Shown: positions 6,505 to 12,979, counted from the stretch's first letter. The stretch is DNA of 12,979 bases from JBDGSM01 sp042217615 (GCA_042217615.1 JBDGSI010000089.1:1-12979), one strand, 5' to 3'. The notes: a model not told the origin generated them from the sequence alone. Program-made: numbers and translations.

Positions 6505-7437
6505 ATGACAAGTTCAGAAAACTGTACAAAATGCGGAGAGGAAGCCGTCATAACGCGGGAGTACGAGGGAAGATCTCTCTGTAAAAAGCATTTTTCCGTA
6601 GACGTTAACAAGACGGTTAAAAGCACTATAAGAAAGGGAGAAATGGTTGAATCCGGTGATATAATAGCTGTAGGTCTGAGCGGAGGGAAAGACTCGGCTG
6701 TAATGCTTCAGCAACTGGTAGAGATTTTTGGCGACAGGCCTGACATTGAGATTAAAGGGCTCGCGGTACATGAAGGCATAGACGGCTACAGGGACGAGTC
6801 AATCCGGGCAGCAGAGAAATTATGCGATAATCTAGGCGTTAAACTTCATGTGGCGAGGTACAGTGACTACTACGACCTGGAGATGGATGAAGTAGTGAAA
6901 AAAGATATAGAAAGAAGTAACTGCACTTACTGCGGAGTTTTAAGACGCGATCTGCTTAATAAGAAGTCAAGGGAGATAGAGGCGAATAAACTGGCGGTGG
7001 GACACAACAAGGATGATGAGGCACAGGCCTTACTGATGAACTACATCAAGGGAGATATGATGAGGCTGGCCAGGATAGGATCAAAGCTTGTAAATGACAA
7101 TGACTTTGTTCCACGAATCAAGCCGCTTAGAGACCTTAGAGAAAAGGAGATAGCGCTTTACTCCAGGCTTCACAACCTGGGAGTTGTTGACAGGTGTCCT
7201 CACGTGCAGGAAGGATCGCTGCGTCCTCGTGTAAAAAAGTTTCTCAACGATCTGGAGGAGGAGATGCCGGGCATAAAGGACCAGGTAGTGGCTAACGGCC
7301 GGGAAATCTCAGATCTTGTCGAAGACGAGTACAGCTTTGAAGACTCTGATCTTTCGCCCTGCGAGAAATGCGGTGAACCCTCCAGCAACGAAGTCTGTAG
7401 GAAATGCCAGTTACTGGAAGAACTCCAGAACATGTGA
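6505..7437 (+). CDS. ncsA: tRNA 2-thiolation enzyme, NcsA/TtuA (Ctu1) family
   Basis: This 310-residue enzyme adenylates and thiolates a tRNA uridine. Family members act at U34 (Ncs6/NcsA) or U54 (TtuA), usually with a ubiquitin-like sulfur carrier. The domain order is complete. An N-terminal zinc finger (C7, C10, C26, H29) is followed by the PP-loop ATP site SGGKDS (59-64). The Fe-S cysteine pair NCTYCGVLRR has C140 and C143, and the GHNKDDEAQ block sits at 166-174. The third cluster cysteine is C231 in DRCPH, and a C-terminal zinc finger uses C286, C289, C298 and C301. All cysteines expected for a [4Fe-4S] TtuA-type enzyme are present. Whether U34 or U54 is the target cannot be read from the sequence, so the symbol is a family-level choice. 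The gene ends TGA TAA, showing that UGA serves as a normal stop next to a backup. Confidence 0.9.
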   Translation: MTSSENCTKCGEEAVITREYEGRSLCKKHFSVDVNKTVKSTIRKGEMVESGDIIAVGLSGGKDSAVMLQQLVEIFGDRPDIEIKGLAVHEGIDGYRDESIRAAEKLCDNLGVKLHVARYSDYYDLEMDEVVKKDIERSNCTYCGVLRRDLLNKKSREIEANKLAVGHNKDDEAQALLMNYIKGDMMRLARIGSKLVNDNDFVPRIKPLRDLREKEIALYSRLHNLGVVDRCPHVQEGSLRPRVKKFLNDLEEEMPGIKDQVVANGREISDLVEDEYSFEDSDLSPCEKCGEPSSNEVCRKCQLLEELQNM

Positions 7438-7467
7438 TAAATGCTGGAGAATTTGGAATTTGGCGAG

Positions 7468-7477
7468 GTTTTAAATG
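7468..7477 (+). promoter_or_regulatory. TATA-like box before the nucleotidyltransferase gene
   Basis: The run gttttaaatg lies about 38 bases before the ATG at 7511, so the transcript would have a leader of about 10-15 nt. Confidence 0.5.
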
Positions 7478-7510
7478 GGATCGTAATACACCCTATTACG
7501 TTCGATAGAT

Positions 7511-8473
7511 ATGAAAGCAATAGTTCTAGCAGGCGGACATGCAACCAGACTGTGGCCTGTCACGAAGGACAGGGCTAAACCCTTACTACCTCTTGGAGAG
7601 AAACCGATAATCGATTTCATAGTCGAGGATCTGGAGAAAGAGGCGGACGACGTTATAATATCCACTAACAAGAAGTTTGCCGAGGATTTCGAAGATTATA
7701 CAGAGGAGTACGATAGAGACGCCCGTGTGGTTGTGGAAGACCAGGGCAGCGAGGAAGAGAAGCCCGGAACCATCGGTGCGATCCTGAAGCTTATTGAGAA
7801 AGAGGATATAGACGACGACCTTCTAGTGATCGGAGGCGACAACCTCTACAGCTTCAACATTCTGGACTTCCTGGACTTCTGCAGGGAAAAAGAGGCACCG
7901 GCCACTGTTGCGTACGACGTGGAGAATGAAGAGGTGGCGACATCGTTCGGCATCGTGGATCTGGAAGGAGAGAAGCTTGTGGATTTTGTCGAAAAACCTG
8001 ATAATCCCCCTTCAACACTGGCAGGGATTGCCTGCTACTACTTCCCGCAGGAAGATGTTTCCCTCTACAAAAGGTATGATGAACACTTCTCTAAAACCGA
8101 TGTCCCCGCGGAGAAGTACCTGGACGAGCCTGGAAGACTGATTGAATGGGCTCACGAGAAAACGGACATGTACGCTTACACGTTCAACGGCTACTGGTAC
8201 GATGTAGGAACGCCTAAAGGATACCTGGACGCGCTCGAAAACGTAATGGGCAGAAACATGGTGAAAGGCGAAGTAGTGAACAGCGAGATAGGAGAAAACG
8301 TGATGGTGATGGAGGGCGCACGGATCGAAGACTCAAAGCTTCAGAACACGGTAGTCTTCCCGAACACAGAAGTCAAGGGCTCAGAGCTCAGGAACTCACT
8401 GGTAGACAGTCACTCTGAAGTCAGGGAAGTAGATCTCAACGATGCGATAATCGGGAAACATACCGAGCTCTAG
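7511..8473 (+). CDS. sugar-phosphate nucleotidyltransferase (GlmU/RmlA/GMPP type)
   Basis: This 320-residue enzyme joins a sugar-1-phosphate to a nucleotide to make an activated sugar. The N-terminal Rossmann-like domain shows the signature LAGGHATRLWPVT (6-18), K24 in AKPLLPLGEKPIID, GGDN (108-111), VEKP (160-163) and YWYDVGTP (228-235). From about residue 250 a left-handed beta-helix tail begins, with hexapeptide-like repeats such as VVNSEIGENV and ARIEDSKLQNTVVF. This combination is typical of archaeal glucose-1-phosphate thymidylyl- or uridylyltransferases and GDP-mannose pyrophosphorylase relatives. The nucleotide and sugar are not decided by these motifs. The product probably feeds S-layer or glycan glycosylation. 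The stop overlaps the convergent metallopeptidase stop in the palindrome CTAG. Confidence 0.9.
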   Translation: MKAIVLAGGHATRLWPVTKDRAKPLLPLGEKPIIDFIVEDLEKEADDVIISTNKKFAEDFEDYTEEYDRDARVVVEDQGSEEEKPGTIGAILKLIEKEDIDDDLLVIGGDNLYSFNILDFLDFCREKEAPATVAYDVENEEVATSFGIVDLEGEKLVDFVEKPDNPPSTLAGIACYYFPQEDVSLYKRYDEHFSKTDVPAEKYLDEPGRLIEWAHEKTDMYAYTFNGYWYDVGTPKGYLDALENVMGRNMVKGEVVNSEIGENVMVMEGARIEDSKLQNTVVFPNTEVKGSELRNSLVDSHSEVREVDLNDAIIGKHTEL

Positions 8474-9390
8474 CAACAACATGGAGAGGCTTCAAAGCCT
8501 CCATAATCTGCTTCTCCTTCTTCTATTATTACTCCGCCTGATACTTCTTCCTCACCTCTAAAGTAGGTATCTTCTTCGTAGTCGCCGTCCTCCAGGTAGT
8601 CAGGAACGTTCTCAGGGCTGTACGCGTCAAGTCCGTCTTCGTGGTAGGAAGCGCCTTCATCCTTCTCCAGCCCGATCAAGTCCATTACCTGGTCAACCTC
8701 TTCCTCAAGTGCTTCCGCCAGTTCAGGGTCGGGGTGAACTCCTTCCTGGTAAAGCTGTCTTGAAACCTCCGCGGTCTCAAAAAGGTAGGACGACCCTGCA
8801 AGCTCCTCCCCGTTCTCATGCGTATACAGGGCGGAGAACTCTGTCGCGCCTTCTCTGAAATCGTGGTCGCCGTACCTCATCCCAAGGGAAAGGTAGGATG
8901 CGGTGTTATCGTTCATTCGCTGCTGTAAAGTTTCCCTCGCTTTTCCTCTACTGGCCTCCGCATGGTAGTTTTCGTGAAGAAGTGTCTTCTCAACTTCCTG
9001 AGAGGTGTCGAAGGCATAGTCAAGAGGGTCGTAACCTAGACGGTTCTCAACACCGGCTCCGGAACTGTTCAGGAACGTTCTGGTCCGGGTAGAAGCCTTT
9101 GAATTGCCGGGATGCGGAAAGATCTCGGCCGTCGCGAAGTTTTCAACAACATCAATACCGTATTTTTCCTCAATCTGGCGGGCGTCTTCCCTCAATGGTT
9201 CCGACCAGCTGTCAAAATTTAATGCGTCTGGGTTCCAGGATTCGTTTTCAGCGGTCCCTGGTTCCAGAGCTGCGTAAACATCATTCATTTCATCGTCTTC
9301 CAGACTCTCCTCTAGCGACGGTTTCTCAGGTGCAGGAGCTGGCACCCACGTATTATTTCTTTCATCGTCTTCTGGTTTGGCGGATATCAT
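8470..9390 (-). CDS. putative zinc metallopeptidase (HExxH) with Cys-Cys-Cys C-terminus
   Basis: This 306-residue very acidic protein has a classic zinc site. HENYH (139-143) matches HExxH, and a downstream helix FREGATEF (178-185) offers E180 or E184 as the third ligand in the gluzincin manner. The first 75 residues are Pro/Asp/Glu-rich and probably disordered. Residues 245-300 form another acidic, low-complexity tail, and the protein ends ...SPCCC. No signal peptide or membrane segment is seen. The family is not recognised, so peptidase activity is inferred from the motif alone. It lies 23 bases downstream of the Nudix gene on the same strand but has its own TATA-like box, and it ends tail to tail with the nucleotidyltransferase. 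Confidence 0.68.
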   Translation of the reverse strand: MISAKPEDDERNNTWVPAPAPEKPSLEESLEDDEMNDVYAALEPGTAENESWNPDALNFDSWSEPLREDARQIEEKYGIDVVENFATAEIFPHPGNSKASTRTRTFLNSSGAGVENRLGYDPLDYAFDTSQEVEKTLLHENYHAEASRGKARETLQQRMNDNTASYLSLGMRYGDHDFREGATEFSALYTHENGEELAGSSYLFETAEVSRQLYQEGVHPDPELAEALEEEVDQVMDLIGLEKDEGASYHEDGLDAYSPENVPDYLEDGDYEEDTYFRGEEEVSGGVIIEEGEADYGGFEASPCCC

Positions 9391-9411
9391 GTCCGGAAGT
9401 TATCGTGAAAA

Positions 9412-9420
9412 TGTTAAATC
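9412..9420 (-). promoter_or_regulatory. TATA-like box for the metallopeptidase gene
   Basis: On the minus strand GATTTAACA is centred about 26 bases before the ATG at 9390, as for a leaderless transcript. It overlaps the last codons of the Nudix gene. Confidence 0.45.
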
Positions 9421-9851
9421 CCTGACTTTTCCAGGAGTTCTTCCATGTCGCGGTCGTGGCGCCACCGCTTCCTTTTTGCTTCTTCTCTTTCCAGCCAGAT
9501 AGGTTCGCCTTCCCAGTTTCCATCGAGCTCGCCGCCCACAACTGAGGCCTGGAAGATTTTTTCCACGCCGCCGACAGAGTTAACTCCTTCAAACAGCTTC
9601 TCCCCGATCTCCACCTCGAGACCAGTCTCTTCCATTACTTCGCGCCCCGCGGCCTCTCTGAAGCTTTCTCCGTAGTCAAGACCGCCGCCCGGCAGCATCA
9701 TGTAACTTCCCACGTCGATTCCAAGAACTTTTCCATTCTTCAATACAACTGCGGCGGCCGAGTTCCGCGGATAAAGCAGTTTCCCCGCTAATCGCATCCC
9801 GATATCCTTACCCCTCCAGACGATCCAGGATTTCAGTTTCAAAACATTCAC
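9414..9851 (-). CDS. Nudix hydrolase
   Basis: The frame encodes up to 145 residues with a full Nudix box at 56-78 (G56-x5-E62-x7-R70-E71-V-x-E74-E75-x-G77-L). This is the metal and pyrophosphate site that cleaves nucleoside diphosphates linked to another moiety. The preceding strand SAAAVVLKNGKVLGI (31-45) fits the fold. The start is uncertain. The GTG at 9851 lies only about 10 bases from a TATA-like CTATAATTAAG (9855-9864), too close for that box to serve it. The ATG at 9797 (residue 19) has an AAGGA and a GGAGGGG a little upstream and leaves the whole Nudix fold intact, giving 127 residues. Substrate unknown. It may be the first gene of a pair with the metallopeptidase. Confidence 0.9.
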   Translation of the reverse strand: MNVLKLKSWIVWRGKDIGMRLAGKLLYPRNSAAAVVLKNGKVLGIDVGSYMMLPGGGLDYGESFREAAGREVMEETGLEVEIGEKLFEGVNSVGGVEKIFQASVVGGELDGNWEGEPIWLEREEAKRKRWRHDRDMEELLEKSGI

Positions 9852-9865
9852 AGACTTAATTATAG

Positions 9866-9877
9866 GAGAGCGCTCTC
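9866..9877. promoter_or_regulatory. 12-bp perfect palindrome between divergent genes
   Basis: GAGAGCGCTCTC is fully self-complementary and sits in the 92-base gap between the Nudix gene (minus) and the membrane-protein gene (plus), beside a TATA-like box at 9855-9864. This is a possible operator for a dimeric regulator, by position only. Confidence 0.4.
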
Positions 9878-9911
9878 TAAAGCTTTTTTCTTTTGAGACC
9901 TCTAAGGACAG

Positions 9912-9921
9912 TGTTTAAATT
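9912..9921 (+). promoter_or_regulatory. TATA-like box before the membrane-protein gene
   Basis: The run tgtttaaatt is centred about 27 bases before the ATG at 9944, matching a leaderless start. Confidence 0.55.
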
Positions 9922-9943
9922 CAGGCCCTGATATTTCTTTTCC

Positions 9944-11143
9944 ATGGATAGTTCCAGAGAAGAAACTGTGGAGTTTCTGAAGAAGGTTTTCCGACCTGAA
10001 AAAAAGAAGATGATACTTCCTGCATTTATGACCCTGATCCTACTGGTCGGTATTGCTTCAGGAATGCATCTCAGGTCACAGGGCGTGGGCGAGATCTACT
10101 CTGAAAATATAAGATCTGGAGTGCTCAACTCCATGGTTATCGATGCTGAACACCGGTATTTCAACGATAGTATAAACAAGTCTAGAAAGGAAAGGATTTC
10201 AGGTATGGAGGGCAGATCCGATTGGAGTGAAGGAGTATTTATGAAGGCAGAGGCCGGTTTAGTGGGGTTAATCGTCGGTACAAATGTTTTCCCAATGAGC
10301 CCTGAGACAGCTATGTTCTCAGGGACTTCTTCATCAGTCTATAAGTTGAAAGATCGTTACTTAATCGAAGAGTACCCGAAGGCAGTGGTGGAGCAGGTCT
10401 ATTATGGTTATAGGTTACGGAAACTCGAGGAAAGAATTGAAAACAATCCAGGAGAGTGGGATTTGAAGCGTTTCAGGAGGAAGGTTGAGGATATTCGTTC
10501 TGTAAGATATCCTGATAGAGAGATAATATCTTACCTTGAAGAGGTTAAAGACCGGTCAAAGGAAAATGTTCAAGCACGTGGCGGAGTTTTTGAAGAGAGT
10601 ACATTGAAAAATCTTGTAAACCAGGATGTCAAGGAGGTGAGGTTTTACCACTTCCTTCCGACTGTTCTAGCGACCTTTCTGATCTACTACTTGGTATCCT
10701 GTATTTTATTCGGTCTGTACAGGTTGGATGTGCTGGAGTCAGAGAGACTTCTCTCCAGAGAAAGCTTGGATCACTCAATAGTTTCCATGGCCACTTTTTA
10801 CTCAGCTTCACTCGTTGCTGTAGGATACTTGTTCGTTAAGTTTGTCATGGGGGTGTATCTCCAGTGGGAAGGTCTCGGTGTTTTACTATTCCTAGAGTTC
10901 ATGATAGGTATAGCCTACTTTTACTTCGCTGGACTAATAACTTCAGATTACAAATGGTTGAAGAGAGCTGTGGCGGTTTCCGTCTTTGGCGTGCTCTTCT
11001 CCGTTCTATACGTGGTTATTTCAGAGCCTGATGTTTTGCTAGGTTTACTCATATGGGTTGCAGTACAGATTACTCTAGTAGGAGTGGTTTCGTACTTGAT
11101 GGAGAGAAATATTGCCGAAGACTTCCGTAGCGGAGAGATTTGA
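9944..11143 (+). CDS. membrane protein of unknown function, six predicted helices
   Basis: This 399-residue protein is not recognised. One hydrophobic helix (about 23-41) follows a charged N-terminus. Then comes a soluble region of nearly 195 residues (42-236) that starts LRSQGVGEIYSENIRSGV and contains a charged, probably helical stretch (about 155-210). The C-terminal part has five closely packed helices (about 237-259, 280-304, 310-332, 341-360 and 363-385) and a short charged tail. By the positive-inside rule the N-terminus is probably cytoplasmic, which would put the 42-236 domain outside. One helix, a large extracytoplasmic domain and a multi-helix bundle recall ABC-2-type or SpoIIM-like permeases, but no defining motif was seen. 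The gene is transcribed alone and ends at a T8 tract. Confidence 0.8.
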   Translation: MDSSREETVEFLKKVFRPEKKKMILPAFMTLILLVGIASGMHLRSQGVGEIYSENIRSGVLNSMVIDAEHRYFNDSINKSRKERISGMEGRSDWSEGVFMKAEAGLVGLIVGTNVFPMSPETAMFSGTSSSVYKLKDRYLIEEYPKAVVEQVYYGYRLRKLEERIENNPGEWDLKRFRRKVEDIRSVRYPDREIISYLEEVKDRSKENVQARGGVFEESTLKNLVNQDVKEVRFYHFLPTVLATFLIYYLVSCILFGLYRLDVLESERLLSRESLDHSIVSMATFYSASLVAVGYLFVKFVMGVYLQWEGLGVLLFLEFMIGIAYFYFAGLITSDYKWLKRAVAVSVFGVLFSVLYVVISEPDVLLGLLIWVAVQITLVGVVSYLMERNIAEDFRSGEI

Positions 11144-11149
11144 AACAAA

Positions 11150-11157
11150 TTTTTTTT
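11150..11157 (+). terminator. T8 tract, end of the membrane-protein transcript
   Basis: Eight T's begin seven bases after the TGA stop. Oligo-T without a hairpin is the usual archaeal termination signal. Confidence 0.6.
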
Positions 11158-11158
11158 G

Positions 11159-11177
11159 GAAAACGAAAAGTAAAAAT
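11159..11177 (-). terminator. T-rich terminator of the 5S rRNA gene
   Basis: On the minus strand three T-runs (TTTTT, TTTT, TTTT) follow the 5S 3' end directly. Together with the plus-strand T8 tract they separate the converging transcripts. Confidence 0.6.
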
Positions 11178-11178
11178 A

Positions 11179-11295
11179 GTCTGGCAGCGTCCGCACGCTT
11201 CCGCCGAAAGGGCAGTACTGATGCGATCGCTGAGGGACTTTACTTCCGTGTTCGGAATGGGTACGGGTGTTGCCCCCTCGCTTTGGCCGCCAGTA
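11179..11295 (-). rRNA. rrf: 5S ribosomal RNA
   Basis: The minus strand carries the conserved 5S core: AACACCCGUACCCAUUCCGA, then ACACGGAAGU (loops B and C), and AGUACUG in the helix IV-V arm. Helix I closes as CUGGCGGC (11286-11293) with GCUGCCAG (11181-11188), eight pairs including one G-U, so the ends are good to a few bases. The length of about 115-118 nt is normal. No 23S, 16S or tRNA gene lies next to it in the window: both neighbours are protein genes, and it has its own promoter and terminator. Confidence 0.95.
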
Positions 11296-11317
11296 TTCCA
11301 AACAAGGGGGTGTAAAA

Positions 11318-11328
11318 CTTTTAAACCC
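11318..11328 (-). promoter_or_regulatory. TATA-like box of the 5S rRNA gene
   Basis: On the minus strand GTTTAAAAGT is centred about 28 bases before the 5S 5' end, as expected for an archaeal RNA promoter. Confidence 0.6.
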
Positions 11329-11355
11329 AACCACACCGCGATTTTTTGGAGTGAC

Positions 11356-11799
11356 TTAAAGCTTTTCTAGTATTCTTGAAAGCTCCTTTGAACGGCCTTT
11401 CGGAATCCTGGAGGAAACCTTGTCGTTCTTGTAGAAACCGCAGCCTACGATCCGGTTCTGGAACTTCAAGGCGACGTAGCCGTCTTCCTCAAGGTCTCTG
11501 TCAATCATTTCCTCTCTTCTCGCCAGCTTCAGGAGTTCGTCTTGAGAAACTTCTACCACGTTTCTCTCAATGCTATCACCCAGAAACTGAAGGGCGTAAG
11601 TCGTCGGCTTCAAACCTCTCTCCTTGTCCCGGAGAAATCTGATACCCTTCGTCTCCGTATCGAGTTCAGTTTCTGTTTCCCGGGAGACAAGCCAGAAATC
11701 ACCTGAGATCTTCTCCAGCTGGTACTCTTCCAGTTCCTGCCTTTCGACCCCGAAACGTTCCTCTAGGTAGCTCCATGCCTCACTTCTTGAACTTGGCAA
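11356..11799 (-). CDS. small PUA-like RNA-binding protein, partner of the RsmB-type methyltransferase
   Basis: The start chosen is the TTG at 11799, giving 147 residues, because GGAGGG lies 7-8 bases before it; an in-frame TTG at 11820 has no such site. The C-terminal part, DGYVALKFQNRIVGCGFYKNDKVSSRIPKGRSKEL (given here by its ends: DGYVALKF...RIPKGRSKEL), matches the pattern of the RNA-binding extension found at the C-terminus of Nop2/RsmF-type methyltransferases. Haloarchaea encode a similar small protein next to this enzyme. It starts inside the last codons of the methyltransferase gene (20-base overlap), so the two are probably made together and may act as one enzyme on rRNA or tRNA. There is no catalytic motif. 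Confidence 0.65.
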   Translation of the reverse strand: MPSSRSEAWSYLEERFGVERQELEEYQLEKISGDFWLVSRETETELDTETKGIRFLRDKERGLKPTTYALQFLGDSIERNVVEVSQDELLKLARREEMIDRDLEEDGYVALKFQNRIVGCGFYKNDKVSSRIPKGRSKELSRILEKL

Positions 11800-12652
11800 C
11801 GTAGATCCCTCCTGAGTCAAGATGGTGCGGATAGATCCTCACGGTTTTACACATCTCTCCTCCATACTCGCGGTCCTGGAACTCTTCCGCACCCCTGCGA
11901 TGCGGCGCTTCAGTCTCGATATGCTCCAGCTCTAGTCCGGTTTCTTCCAGAGCGTGTGAAACGACTTCCTCGTTTTCCTCCGGCGCAAAAGTGCAGGTAG
12001 AGTAAACTATCGCGCCGTCTTCTTTCACGAGTTTCTCCGCCTTCTTAAGCAGTTTTTTCTGGAGCTCCGCAAGTCCTTCGATTTCATCCATTGAGGCGGA
12101 TTCGAAGTTTCTACGAGCTTTGTCTCCTTCTCCGCTGCATGGCGCGTCCACCAGCACGCGATCGTATTTTTCGTCTTCCGGAAGGTTTCTGCCGTCGTAG
12201 TTCGCCGTTGAGATGGATGATGCGCCTATCCGGTACTTGTTCGCCGTCATGCCCTGTATTCTCGAAGAAGACTGATCGTTTGCCACGATAAAGCCTCGGT
12301 TTTGACCCAGATAGCATCAAAGCTGGGCCTTACCGCCTGGTGCGGCACACATATCAAGTATTTTCTCTCCTTTCTTCGGTGCGAGAACTTCTACCGGTAA
12401 ACTGGCGCTCTCCTCCTGGACGTAGTACTCGCCACGCCAGTGCATCAACGAGTTTCCAGGCGAATCCGTGCCGAGGCGGAAGATCTCCTGGTTCCAGGAA
12501 GACTGTTCAATACTATCGAACTCCTTCCCTAGTTTCTCCTCAAAGTTCTTCCCTGCTTTAATCCTGTTCTTCCTGACTGTCTTAACAATCCGGTTCTCAC
12601 AGGCTTCCTTGAATGCTTCCCAGTTCTCTATGATTTCGCGGTAGCGTTCCAT
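11780..12652 (-). CDS. RsmB/Nop2-family RNA m5C methyltransferase, interrupted by an in-frame UGA
   Basis: The frame encodes 289 residues plus one internal UGA at codon 112 (12317-12319); both parts are in the same frame, so there is no frameshift. Before the UGA are the N-terminal RNA-binding part and SAM motif I (DMCAAPGGKAQL, ending at 111). After it come NRGFIVANDQSSSR (118-131), the VDAPCSG motif with C172, and the catalytic STCTFAPEENEEVV motif with C220. Both family cysteines are present. The family spacing between GGK and NRG (about nine residues) is kept when the UGA is counted as one residue, at a place where relatives usually have a small residue. The enzyme methylates cytosine C5 in rRNA or tRNA. 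It starts three bases after the glycosylase gene and overlaps the PUA-like gene. It could be a recoded gene, a young pseudogene, two separate peptides (a GTG at 12286 could restart) or a sequencing error. Confidence 0.85.
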
Positions 12653-12655
12653 TTT

Positions 12656-12979
12656 TCAGAGATCGCTCAGTTTTTTCTGTCCTGTTTCTTCCTTCCCAAA
12701 CGCTTTTCTCAGGTCTTCCTTGAACTCCGGTGTCTTAGAGCGGTCGTATAGAGTTGCTGCGGGGTGGTATACCGGCATGATTTTCTGGCCTTCTCGTGAA
12801 AATATTCGGCCGTGGATCGAGCTGATACCTTTCTTCGTGTCTAAAAGTTCCCTGGATGCGAAGTTCCCCAGTGTGACGATGATATCCGGGTCGACCTCCT
12901 CGATTTCCTGCTTTAAAAGCGGTCTCCAGGCCTCGATCTCGTCTTTTTTCGGGTCCCTGTTTTCAGGCGGTCGGATCTT
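12656..12979 (-). CDS. uracil-DNA glycosylase, type-4-like, partial (5' end beyond the window)
   Basis: The visible 107 C-terminal residues match the family 4 (UDGa-type) uracil-DNA glycosylase. KIRPPENRDPKKDEIEAWRP is followed by the core strand DIIVTLGNFASREL, then ISSIHGRIF, and the C-terminal active-site segment MPVYHPAATLY with the conserved HPA. These enzymes remove uracil from DNA to start base-excision repair. Family 4 normally has KCRPP and a second cysteine at the E-x-x-C-x-P position, two of the four ligands of a [4Fe-4S] cluster. Here these are Ile and Trp, so the cluster is probably absent. The N-terminal ligand pair and the water-activating motif lie outside the window. The gene leads an operon with the methyltransferase, three bases apart. 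Confidence 0.88.
   Translation of the reverse strand, partial: KIRPPENRDPKKDEIEAWRPLLKQEIEEVDPDIIVTLGNFASRELLDTKKGISSIHGRIFSREGQKIMPVYHPAATLYDRSKTPEFKEDLRKAFGKEETGQKKLSDL

Noticed and set aside
11070..11370. several open frames on both strands across the 5S gene
   Set aside because: They are shadows of the 5S rRNA and its flanks; the RNA signature is unambiguous.
1..12979. CRISPR array, insertion sequence with transposase, or replication origin
   Set aside because: No regularly spaced direct repeats, no transposase-like gene and no repeated origin boxes were seen; the only mobile-element trace is the integrase remnant and att-like copy.

Overview
The window looks archaeal. The tRNA-Ser gene carries an intron at the archaeal position after base 37. 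TATA-like boxes lie about 25-30 nt before start codons or RNA 5' ends, so many transcripts are probably leaderless. The 2-thiouridine synthase and the type-4-like uracil-DNA glycosylase match archaeal families, and the 5S rRNA stands alone. Right-half proteins are strongly acidic (Asp/Glu-rich, Lys-poor patches), which suggests a salt-in halophile. A small-genome DPANN lineage such as Nanohaloarchaeota is my best guess; this is inference, with no taxonomic search done.

The window divides near 5.4-5.8 kb at the tRNA-Ser(CGA) gene. The left part (1-5.4 kb) is visibly AT-richer and looks like an integrated island. A gene-poor 465-base stretch is followed by a tight four-gene minus-strand operon: guanylate-kinase-like P-loop kinase, degenerate HIT-family protein, calcineurin-like phosphoesterase and organophosphate-antiporter-type MFS permease. 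A gene whose product looks like a pseudokinase is divergent from this operon across a 65-base promoter region with an inverted repeat. Next comes the decayed C-terminal end of a tyrosine recombinase with a zinc ribbon. After it lies a 20-base imperfect copy (18/20) of the tRNA-Ser 3' end, followed by a 120-base run of small hairpins. Together these suggest a tRNA-targeted insertion.

The right part (5.8-13 kb) looks like core genome. It holds a HAD phosphatase, an NcsA/TtuA-type tRNA thiolase, a sugar-phosphate nucleotidyltransferase, a putative zinc metallopeptidase ending in Cys-Cys-Cys, a Nudix hydrolase and a six-helix membrane protein of unknown role. These are followed by a solitary 5S rRNA gene with its own promoter and T-rich terminator. 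The final minus-strand operon runs uracil-DNA glycosylase (cut by the window edge), an RsmB/Nop2 m5C RNA methyltransferase and a small PUA-like RNA-binding protein.

Three points deserve most attention. The methyltransferase reading frame is interrupted only by one in-frame UGA, which sits in the loop of a 7-bp hairpin. The uracil-DNA glycosylase has lost both visible Fe-S cysteines (to Ile and Trp). The kinase/HIT/phosphoesterase/permease cassette with its divergent pseudokinase is an arrangement I do not recognise and may be an undescribed phosphate-ester or nucleotide system.
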